Assembly: GCA_023396615.1 (NCBI GenBank)
Contig: JAEWVM010000122.1
Span: 1-31,886, forward strand
DNA length: 31,886 bases
Reading direction: 5' to 3'
Source of the DNA: Spirochaetota bacterium
Lineage (GTDB): Bacteria; Spirochaetota; UBA4802; JAFGJZ01
Both the position numbers and the translations under genes were made by a program. Shown in pieces: positions 1-6,933 of the stretch (position 1 is its first letter; the number at the start of each line of letters is the position of its first letter). The notes under the pieces were generated by a model. It saw only the letters and a list, made by a program, of their open reading frames with translations, was not told where the DNA came from and did no database searches.

Positions 1-1155
1 GTGTATTACTGATCTTCTCTCATAATGTTCCAAGGTCAGCTGTTTAGATTTAAAAATGTCCTTATTGAAAATTTCTTTCATCTTTTTACCGAATTCCTGA
101 TCAAGAATGACTGCATTAATCTCCAGATTATAATTAACACTTCTGCGGTCAAGGTTCGCTGACCCGATAGTTGACCAGATTCCGTCTATCACAGCTGTTT
201 TTGCGTGCAGAACAGAATAGTCGTATTCGAAGATTTTAACACCATGCTTCAAAAATCCTTTATAAAGATACATTCCTGCGTATCTTACTATCGGTATATC
301 AGTCTTTTTGGGAAGAATAAGACATACATCTACTCCCTTCATTGCAGAATTAATCAATGCCCTGTATATTTTTGAATCAGGTACAAAATAAGCATTTGTA
401 ATGTAGATAAATTCTTTTGCGTTTCTGATAGCTGAAAGATAAGATTCTTTTATTGGTTTAATATTTCTTCTGGTCTTACTTGAAAGAATCATAACAAGCT
501 TTCCGTCCTGTTTGCTTAATTCCGGGAAATAAGAAGCAAAATCAGAAATTATTCCGCCGCTGCGTATATAGTTTTCCATAAAAAAATACTGGATATCTTT
601 AACGGCAGGTCCTTCTATTTTAATGTGAGTATCCCGCCACTCATCTCCCTGATATTTTTTCCCGGCATATTCATTTCCTATGTTCATGCCGCCGATAAAT
701 GCAGTTTTACCGTCAATAACCATAAGCTTTCTGTGATCACGGAGATTTATTTTAAATATTTTTCTGATATTTAATATAGGATGAAATTCAATAATATCAA
801 TGCCTGATGATTTCATAAATTCGAAAAGTTTTGAATTTGTTTGCACTGATCCGACTGAATCATATATAAGATTAATTTCAACACCCCGAATCGATGCTTT
901 TACAAGCTCCTTTGCAATTAGCCATCCTATATTATCACTGTTAAAAATATAAGTTTCAAGATTAATGCTTTTTTTTGCTTTTTTAATTGAAGATAATATC
1001 AATGAAAAACATTCGTCTCCGTCTGTTATAACATTAATAGTGTTTCCTCCAGATAGACCGCCGATTCTGAGTTTTCTCATCTCTCTTAAATACTTAGGAA
1101 GAAAGTAGCGGTTTTTTAACGATTTAAAATGTAAAATGTTATTGAAATCGGTCAT
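1..1155 (-). CDS. cls: Cardiolipin synthase-like phospholipase D family protein, 3' end cut off by the window
   Basis: This reading frame stays open from an ATG at 1155 to the first base of the window (385 codons, no stop), so the C-terminus is missing. It has the two HKD motifs of the phospholipase D superfamily: HRKLMVID at residues 141-148 and HAKTAVID at 317-324, followed by GSANLDRRS. That layout fits cardiolipin synthases, which join two phosphatidylglycerols, or a phosphatidyl group and another alcohol, at the inner membrane. There is no N-terminal pair of membrane segments, so it resembles the soluble ClsB-like architecture more than ClsA. The ATG overlaps the clpC stop as ATGA and has no Shine-Dalgarno, which points to translational coupling. 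The start could only be elsewhere if coupling is wrong. The exact substrate is inferred. Confidence 0.85.
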   Translation of the reverse strand, partial: MTDFNNILHFKSLKNRYFLPKYLREMRKLRIGGLSGGNTINVITDGDECFSLILSSIKKAKKSINLETYIFNSDNIGWLIAKELVKASIRGVEINLIYDSVGSVQTNSKLFEFMKSSGIDIIEFHPILNIRKIFKINLRDHRKLMVIDGKTAFIGGMNIGNEYAGKKYQGDEWRDTHIKIEGPAVKDIQYFFMENYIRSGGIISDFASYFPELSKQDGKLVMILSSKTRRNIKPIKESYLSAIRNAKEFIYITNAYFVPDSKIYRALINSAMKGVDVCLILPKKTDIPIVRYAGMYLYKGFLKHGVKIFEYDYSVLHAKTAVIDGIWSTIGSANLDRRSVNYNLEINAVILDQEFGKKMKEIFNKDIFKSKQLTLEHYERRSVIH

Positions 1156-3590
1156 TTCGTTAAGACAGCTCTTTTTTTCTTGGCTTTAGTTTCGATTTTA
1201 AAATCAATTATATCATTGAAAATAACTTTAATTGAAATTATTTCCCCCGGATCGGCTGATATAATTTTCGATGACAAACTGTCTTCAATTTCTGATTGAA
1301 TTATTCTTCTTAAAAATCTTGCACCGTACTCATCACTAAAACCTTTTTCTGCGATATAATCAACAACTTCCGAATTAAAATCAATAGCTATTTTTCTTTC
1401 CAAAAGAGTATTCTTAATTTCATTAAACATTAAAATCACTATTTCTTTTATATCAGATCGGTTTAAATGCGAAAATGCTATTATTTCATCAATTCTGTTT
1501 ATAAACTCTGGATTAAATGATTTTTTAACTTCATCAAAAGCTTTTACGTTTTCTTCGATAGAGCTCCCGGCAAATCCGAGTTTTCCGGTACGGTCGAATC
1601 TCGAATTACCTATATTTGACGTCATTATTATCAATGTGTCACGGAATGAAATTTTGTTACCGGAATTATCTGTTAATTCACCTTCATCAAATATTTGAAG
1701 TAAAATATTGAAGAAATCAGGGTGAGCTTTTTCAATTTCATCGAATAGAATTACGCAATACGGCTTTCTTTTGATTTTTTCCGTGAGTTGTCCGCCATCT
1801 TCATAGCCGACGTAACCCGGAGGTGAGCCGGCAAGACGTGACACAGCATGTTTCTCCATATATTCACTCATATCTATTCTAATAAGTGAGTTGTTATCCC
1901 CGAAATAATTACGTGCAAGAACTTTAGCCAGCTCTGTTTTTCCGACTCCGGTAGGTCCTGCGAAAAGAAATATTCCAATTGGTCTGTTCGTTCTGCGGAG
2001 ACCTGCAGTCGATCTTCTTAACGATCTGCAAATAGAAGATATTGCAGACTCTTGACCGATTATCTCCTTCTGCAAATATTTTTCAAGATTCAAAATTTTA
2101 TTTTTATCTTCAAAACCCATTTCTGCAACAGGAATTGAAGTTGATTGAGATACTATTTTTTTAATGCAGTCTTCTGTGACTGTTACGGAATATTTTCCGG
2201 TTCTGTTTTTCCAATCCATAATTTTTTTAGAAAAATCTTTTTTTAACTTTATAATTTCATCTCTGACAAAAGCCGCTTGTTCATATTTTTGATTCTCTAC
2301 ATATAACATTTTTTCAGATTTTTTTTCGTCTATAATTTTTTCAATTTGTGAAATATCTTCGGGTTTAAATGAGTTATCAAGTTTAGCTTTTGCGCCTGCC
2401 TCATCAAGAAGATCAATCGCTTTATCCGGAAGAAATCTGTCGCGGATATATCTTGCAGATAATCTGGCTGCAGCATCAATAGCCGAATCTTCATATTTTA
2501 CTTTATGGTGCTGTTCAAATGATTCTTTAAGTCCGGCCAATATTTTAACAGTACCTTCAATGGAAGGTTCCTTTACAAGTACAGTCTGAAATCTTCTTTC
2601 CAAAGCGGCATCCTTTTCTATATACTTTTTATACTCTTTAAGAGTGGTTGCGCCTATACACTGAATTTCGCTTCTGGCAAGAAAAGGCTTAAGAATATTT
2701 GCAGCATCAATTGCTCCTTCAGCAGCACCCGCTCCCATTATTGTATGAAGCTCGTCGATAAAAAGAATTATATTGGCAGAATTCTTTATTTCATTAATAA
2801 TCTTTTTTAATCTGTCTTCAAATTCTCCACGGTATTTTGTTCCGGCAACTATTGATGCAATATCAAAAGAAAGTATTATTTTATTGATTAATACATCCGG
2901 AACATTTTTACAGGCGATTCTCTGTGCAAGGCCTTCAGCAATAGCTGTTTTACCGACACCCGCTTCTCCGATTAGAACGGGATTGTTTTTGGTTTTTCGT
3001 GATAATATTCTGATAACACGATCTATTTCATCTTCTCTGCCGACAACCGGATCAAGAAGACCCTTAGTAGCTTTTTCCGTAAGATTACTTGTATAATCAG
3101 ACAGAGGGAACGTACTTTTTTTCTTTGAGCCGTTTTCTGAATCGCCTTTTGCATTATTAATTTTATCAATCTCTTCTTTGATTACTTCATAGGAGATTCC
3201 GGCTTCAATCAATCCGTCAATTCCTCTGGTTCTTCCTTCTTTGAAAAGAGCAAGAAGTAGATGCTCAGTCCCAGTATAAAGATTTCCGCTGCGGTGTGAT
3301 TCTTCTTTGGCGTTTTCTACTACGAGATTAAATCTCATACTTGAAGGAATAGCCCCTACAACAAAATTTACATCCCTGTTAAGCAAAGATTTGTCAATTG
3401 TACGTTTCAAAAGATCAAAATTTATTCCAAGTCTTCCGAGAATTTTCATAGCTGTTGAATCATGCTCTTTCAGGATTGCCAATAGAATATGTTCAGGATC
3501 TATCGTTTCATTTCCAAGTCTTACTGCTTCTGCCTGCGAAACTGAATCAACAATTTTTCTGGCTCTTTTGGTGAACTCAAATATCATCAT
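1152..3590 (-). CDS. clpC: ATP-dependent Clp protease ATP-binding subunit ClpC
   Basis: This is a full-length Hsp100 unfoldase (812 aa), expected to feed substrates to ClpP. Two Clp_N repeats lie at residues about 5-140. The first AAA module has Walker A GEAGVGKT (208-215), Walker B ILFIDE (275-280) and pore loop KYRG (252-255). A UVR-type segment sits at about 428-452. The second AAA module has Walker A GPTGVGKT (545-552), pore loop GYVG (592-595) and Walker B VILFDE (613-618). The UVR segment, the short middle domain and a ClpP-docking loop (LGF, 671-673) distinguish ClpC from ClpB. The first ATG (3590) is almost touching GAGG; the second (3587) has better spacing and gives the usual MIFEFT start. 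The gene overlaps mcsB by 14 bases upstream and cls by 4 bases downstream. Confidence 0.96.
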   Translation of the reverse strand: MMIFEFTKRARKIVDSVSQAEAVRLGNETIDPEHILLAILKEHDSTAMKILGRLGINFDLLKRTIDKSLLNRDVNFVVGAIPSSMRFNLVVENAKEESHRSGNLYTGTEHLLLALFKEGRTRGIDGLIEAGISYEVIKEEIDKINNAKGDSENGSKKKSTFPLSDYTSNLTEKATKGLLDPVVGREDEIDRVIRILSRKTKNNPVLIGEAGVGKTAIAEGLAQRIACKNVPDVLINKIILSFDIASIVAGTKYRGEFEDRLKKIINEIKNSANIILFIDELHTIMGAGAAEGAIDAANILKPFLARSEIQCIGATTLKEYKKYIEKDAALERRFQTVLVKEPSIEGTVKILAGLKESFEQHHKVKYEDSAIDAAARLSARYIRDRFLPDKAIDLLDEAGAKAKLDNSFKPEDISQIEKIIDEKKSEKMLYVENQKYEQAAFVRDEIIKLKKDFSKKIMDWKNRTGKYSVTVTEDCIKKIVSQSTSIPVAEMGFEDKNKILNLEKYLQKEIIGQESAISSICRSLRRSTAGLRRTNRPIGIFLFAGPTGVGKTELAKVLARNYFGDNNSLIRIDMSEYMEKHAVSRLAGSPPGYVGYEDGGQLTEKIKRKPYCVILFDEIEKAHPDFFNILLQIFDEGELTDNSGNKISFRDTLIIMTSNIGNSRFDRTGKLGFAGSSIEENVKAFDEVKKSFNPEFINRIDEIIAFSHLNRSDIKEIVILMFNEIKNTLLERKIAIDFNSEVVDYIAEKGFSDEYGARFLRRIIQSEIEDSLSSKIISADPGEIISIKVIFNDIIDFKIETKAKKKRAVLTK

Positions 3591-4608
3591 TCCTCTTTGT
3601 AATCAATTTTCTGATTATATCCGCACGATAAGAGTTTTCTTCAGCTAAAGGTATACCTGAAACTGACATTTTATATTTTAAATTATTATGGCCTAATGTA
3701 AAAAATAACGGATTAATATCATCCAATGAAATTGTCTTGATAACTGATAAAATGATTCCGCATCTTATATTCGATATATGTTCGAGAGATTCCTGGTGAG
3801 AAAGCATTTTTGCTCTTTCAAGAATGCCGAGCGACTTCATAATTTTATCTTCAAATTCAATCTTGTTTTCGGAATAATATTCTTCACGGGTTTCATTCTC
3901 CATTTGAATAAGTGTTGAAGATATATCTGTTATTTGAGAAGAAATATCTTCTTCGGATGAACCAAATGAATATTTATTTGAAATTCTATAAATACCAATA
4001 GTATTAGACGAAGCTGAATTGTTATAATTTTCAAAAAGTATTCCGGTTTTGCTCAATCGTTTCTGGATTTCAACCGTTGCCTTTATTAAGGACAATACCG
4101 GCAAATGAAGAATGGTATAAGCGAATGAGGCTGACCCTGATTTCTGCAAAGAAGACATCACGTGACCGAATTTCTCAGAAAAAGAATACGCTGAAACAGA
4201 ATTTATTATTTTATCAATTTTAACTGCTTCTTTCAATGCTGATTTTATTGCCAATCCGTTTTTAATTATATTGATGCACAGATGTTCTGAACATAAAAAA
4301 GTTAACGAATAGCCTTTGTTTAGATTTACGAGAAATGTCGAATTATCTGTTTTATCTGATTGAATCAATCCCGTTTCGGAAAGATAATCTACATAATCAG
4401 AATCACTCTCATTAGACAAGGATAACAGTGATTTGGATTTCAAACTGGGCTTTATTAAATCCTGTTTCTGCTGTATTTTTTCAAAAAAAATTGAATCATC
4501 ATCGGTCTGAAATGATAGATCTGAAAATGTGCGGTATAATAACAGACCGCTTGAAAGAGCAGATTCAGGTTTTATTCCTGGTTTGAACCATTTGATTGTT
4601 TCTTGCAA
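3577..4608 (-). CDS. mcsB: McsB-like protein arginine kinase homolog, catalytic motifs degenerate
   Basis: Size (343 aa), position between mcsA and clpC, and scattered family blocks identify a McsB homolog: HLPVL (168-172), IYRISNKYSFGSSEEDI (206-222), and a C-terminal helical region with EFEDK and GILERAKML. In Gram-positive bacteria McsB phosphorylates arginines and so marks proteins for ClpCP. Here the canonical SSRxRxxRN block reads SSGLLLYRT (19-27), NEEDHxRIQ reads LCSEHLCINI (105-114), SCPTNxGTGLRAS reads SSLQKSGSASFAY (152-164), and the acidic GEGSEA stretch before the IYRISN block is lost. The C-terminal RDxxRA phosphoarginine-sensor motif reads ENSYRA. Kinase activity is therefore doubtful, although the frame is intact and inside an operon. 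The start is TTG, one base after the mcsA stop; no upstream start exists in frame. Confidence 0.83.
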   Translation of the reverse strand: MQETIKWFKPGIKPESALSSGLLLYRTFSDLSFQTDDDSIFFEKIQQKQDLIKPSLKSKSLLSLSNESDSDYVDYLSETGLIQSDKTDNSTFLVNLNKGYSLTFLCSEHLCINIIKNGLAIKSALKEAVKIDKIINSVSAYSFSEKFGHVMSSLQKSGSASFAYTILHLPVLSLIKATVEIQKRLSKTGILFENYNNSASSNTIGIYRISNKYSFGSSEEDISSQITDISSTLIQMENETREEYYSENKIEFEDKIMKSLGILERAKMLSHQESLEHISNIRCGIILSVIKTISLDDINPLFFTLGHNNLKYKMSVSGIPLAEENSYRADIIRKLITKRNDDI

Positions 4609-4609
4609 A

Positions 4610-5140
4610 TTATCTTGCCGCCTGTGAAAGAATTATGTTCATCCTGTCCCTAATAAGCGCGGCCTTTTCATAGTTTTCTTCCATTAGCGACGTTGAAAGC
4701 AGTTTTTTCAGGGAATAAATATCATCTGTTTCGATATCGTCTTGTGAGAGAGTATGTTCATAATTGTCGCATCTTTCATAATTTTCGGGAACTCGGCCTG
4801 TATATCCGTTAAAATTTGGTTTAATATTTCTAATCATCTGTTCAAGAGCATCAGAAAAAACGCTATAACAGTTCTGGCAACCGAGTTTATTTTTTCTGCT
4901 GATATCTGCAAAAGTATAAGAACAGCTAGGACAGATCTTTACATCTTCTCCTTCCTGGATTGTTTCACTGTCAAGAAAAGATAGAATATCGGGTATAGAC
5001 AGCGAAAAAGAGCTTAGCTTGGAATTCAGACCTATCTCTCTAGCGCAAACCTCGCATAAATGAATTTCACTTTTGACGCTTTTAATAATCTCTGTAAGAT
5101 GTACTGAAGCCTCATTTTTTTTGCATCTTTCACAAATCAT
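4610..5140 (-). CDS. mcsA: McsA, zinc-binding UVR-domain partner of McsB/ClpC
   Basis: This small protein has four CxxC pairs: CERC and CEVC near the N-terminus, CPSC and CQNC in the middle. The spacing matches the McsA zinc fingers. A UVR motif (SLMEENYEKAALIRDRM) closes the C-terminus. The central GYTGRVPENY matches the conserved GK.P block of McsA. In Firmicutes McsA activates the arginine kinase McsB and regulates CtsR; no CtsR gene or operator is visible here. ATG at 5140 is preferred because GGAAG lies six bases upstream. A TTG two codons earlier (5146) would overlap that Shine-Dalgarno. It is the first gene of the mcsA-mcsB-clpC-cls operon. All zinc ligands look present, unlike the catalytic residues of its partner. 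Confidence 0.93.
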   Translation of the reverse strand: MICERCKKNEASVHLTEIIKSVKSEIHLCEVCAREIGLNSKLSSFSLSIPDILSFLDSETIQEGEDVKICPSCSYTFADISRKNKLGCQNCYSVFSDALEQMIRNIKPNFNGYTGRVPENYERCDNYEHTLSQDDIETDDIYSLKKLLSTSLMEENYEKAALIRDRMNIILSQAAR

Positions 5141-5177
5141 TACCAACTTCCACTCATATATGATTAGTTACATTTCA

Positions 5178-5206
5178 TTAATATCAAAAAAAACATATTT
5201 TGTCCA
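5178..5206 (-). promoter_or_regulatory. Candidate sigma-70-type promoter for mcsA operon
   Basis: On the minus strand, TGGACA (5206-5201) is followed after exactly 17 bases by TATTAA (5183-5178). That matches the -35 and -10 consensus at 5/6 and 4/6 positions. Transcription would start about 30 bases before the mcsA ATG. No CtsR direct repeat or CIRCE element is visible nearby. The region is AT-rich, so chance matches are easy. Confidence 0.4.
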
Positions 5207-5207
5207 T

Positions 5208-5268
5208 AAAAAAACGCTGTTTCCGGTTTTAAGCAAAACGATTAATCGTATGTTAAATAGAAACAGCG
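5208..5268 (-). terminator. Rho-independent terminator with branched loop, end of protease-inhibitor operon
   Basis: On the minus strand a perfect 9-bp stem (CGCTGTTTC at 5223-5215 on the plus strand, pairing with GAAACAGCG at 5260-5268) is followed by seven T residues (5214-5208). The 36-base loop holds two more self-complementary stretches: GTTTT/AAAAC around 5225-5238 and the palindrome ACGATTAATCGT. The folded RNA would be branched rather than a simple hairpin. It lies 20 bases after the inhibitor gene stop and just before the mcsA promoter. Confidence 0.7.
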
Positions 5269-5288
5269 CTTTGTTAATCAACAAATGA

Positions 5289-5660
5289 TTATTTTACAAT
5301 AATTTTAATTTTTTTGTCTTTATAAGGATTTTCTTCCTTCTTCCATGGTTGATAATACTGAAGAACTATTTCGCCTTGACCGGATTTTACTGCTTTTATT
5401 CTAAAAATCTGATAATCAAATCCGCCTGCCAATTGCGTATCGTCAGTAATCACTTCATTTTCAGAAACAATTTCAATGACATCCGGCTTTTTTTCAACAG
5501 ACCATTTATATCCGGTTGACAGCTGAGACTTAACAGACAATGATATTGTTTCACCGTTATTTAATGTAACTGTTTCTTCTTTGTCGCCAATTTTAATTAT
5601 ACGGGTATCAGAAGCACAGGAAACAAATACTCCAAAAATAATCAGAAGAAGATACTTCAT
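5289..5660 (-). CDS. Chagasin-family (I42) cysteine protease inhibitor, putative lipoprotein
   Basis: A 123-aa exported protein. The signal sequence ends in VSCAS (Cys15), a loose lipobox. The mature part has the three chagasin loops in order: STGYKW (compare NPTTGY-W), LAGGFDYQIFRIKA (compare the GxxG loop), and YYQPWKKEENP (compare RPW). Known members insert these loops into the active site of papain-type proteases. Its neighbour, whose stop lies one base upstream of this ATG, encodes exactly such a protease, so the pair is probably co-translated. The inhibitor may protect the cell envelope from its own protease or from foreign ones. The usual Arg in RPW is Gln here. Family assignment is firm; the partner is inferred from position. 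Confidence 0.88.
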   Translation of the reverse strand: MKYLLLIIFGVFVSCASDTRIIKIGDKEETVTLNNGETISLSVKSQLSTGYKWSVEKKPDVIEIVSENEVITDDTQLAGGFDYQIFRIKAVKSGQGEIVLQYYQPWKKEENPYKDKKIKIIVK

Positions 5661-5661
5661 T

Positions 5662-6792
5662 CTATTTACCTACCGTTATATAAGATGCACCGCGTCCGAT
5701 ATTATTGCATCCATACTCAATCCACATATAACCTTTCTCTCCCCAATCTTCACCCCATGAATTTTTTATGAGAAAAGATTTTTTTGAATCATCCCATCCG
5801 ACTATAACTATCGCATGATTTGTGTCATATTGATTGCTGACTTTTGCAAATTCATCGAATATTCCACCGGTATAAGCCTGGAAGGCCGGTGTAACTTTTA
5901 CACTCGCGGCAACAGGGCCATATTTCGCTACAGCTTCTTTTATTTGTTTAACGGTTGGAAATTTCCCGTCATTTATTGCTTTCCATTCAACAACACGGTA
6001 TTTTGACGTTAGAACTCCACCGCATGAAGAATTTTTTGCTTTGTACGGTTTCATTTTTTCTTCAACTGCCCCGTTATCCATAAGAAATGCAAAAACACTC
6101 CAATAAGATCCTCCGTCGCAGCTTCCTGCATCACGGCCGTCAGATAAAACAGCGCAGTCAACAATATACTGTTCAGACATATCAAGAGCTGTTTTATAAT
6201 TAATTAAATAAACACTTTCATAAACTGCCATAGCTGCGAAAGCCCAACAGCTTCCGCATAGTCCCTGAAATCTGATTGGAGTCAGCATTCCCTTGTCGCG
6301 CCAATTAAATGCTGATTGGTTAGGATCAACAGATATAAGAGGTACCGGAATTATCGGAATAGGATCAGGCTTAAGAGGAGTAACAGGTTTTTCAGGTGTT
6401 ACCGGTTTGTCATTAATTCCTGGTTTAGGTAAAACAATCGGTTCAGACGGTTTCGGTTTTTCCACGGGTTTAACAGGCTTGGGCTTTTCAATCGGCTGAA
6501 CAGGTTTAGGCTTCGGTTTCGGTTTTGGAATATTCGGGAGGGGCTTATCTCCGGTAATTTTTGAAATATTCTGTTTTATCGCCCAGGTTATTCCTACCTG
6601 AAATTTCTTATTTTCTGCTATAATCTGTTTGCGTATTTCATCTACCTGCTTTTTGGTTTCTTCAAGAGTCTTTGCATCACGGCTTTTCTGATCCTTAACT
6701 GCATTAAAAATAGAATCCCGCATATTCTGTGAAAAAATAATCCCGCTTGTAAGCAGGAGAGTTGAGACAGCAAAAACTAATTTTTTCATCAT
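5662..6792 (-). CDS. Secreted papain-family (C1A) cysteine protease with Pro/Lys-rich linker
   Basis: The 376-aa precursor begins with a signal peptide (about residues 1-21, ending near FSQ). A helical, charged segment follows to about residue 80. A Pro-Lys-rich linker at about 83-150 is built from repeats such as KPKPVKPVEKPKP. The peptidase domain is at about 160-376, and the catalytic residues are all present: Gln176 and Cys182 in QGLCGSCWAF, His326 in TNHAIVIVGW, Asn344 in KNSWGEDWG. The pro-region is short and lacks a clear ERFNIN motif. The linker may span the periplasm or peptidoglycan, or hold the enzyme off the surface. AAGGAG stands upstream of two adjacent ATGs (6792, 6789); either start keeps the signal peptide. 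It is the first gene of a two-gene operon with the chagasin-like inhibitor. Its target is unknown. Confidence 0.93.
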   Translation of the reverse strand: MMKKLVFAVSTLLLTSGIIFSQNMRDSIFNAVKDQKSRDAKTLEETKKQVDEIRKQIIAENKKFQVGITWAIKQNISKITGDKPLPNIPKPKPKPKPVQPIEKPKPVKPVEKPKPSEPIVLPKPGINDKPVTPEKPVTPLKPDPIPIIPVPLISVDPNQSAFNWRDKGMLTPIRFQGLCGSCWAFAAMAVYESVYLINYKTALDMSEQYIVDCAVLSDGRDAGSCDGGSYWSVFAFLMDNGAVEEKMKPYKAKNSSCGGVLTSKYRVVEWKAINDGKFPTVKQIKEAVAKYGPVAASVKVTPAFQAYTGGIFDEFAKVSNQYDTNHAIVIVGWDDSKKSFLIKNSWGEDWGEKGYMWIEYGCNNIGRGASYITVGK

Positions 6793-6933
6793 TTACTCCT
6801 TCTTAATTTATTATGAGACATGCATTATTACATATTGTTACAGTTATCATTAAATCATGAGCTGAATTATTTACAGCAAATATGCCGTTATGTTCATGAT
6901 TATAATAAACTATAGACTTAATCAGGGTTTAAA

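Noticed and set aside
5141..5146. TTG start for mcsA two codons earlier
   Set aside because: It would fall within the spacing of the best Shine-Dalgarno; ATG at 5140 is better placed.
5215..5268. The branched fold looks a little like a tRNA cloverleaf
   Set aside because: No T-loop or D-loop consensus and no acceptor end; followed by seven T on the minus strand, so a terminator is simpler.
6370..6545. Repeat-rich stretch that could be mistaken for a DNA repeat array
   Set aside because: It is the codon-level consequence of the Pro-Lys linker in the protease, not an independent repeat; spacing does not fit CRISPR.
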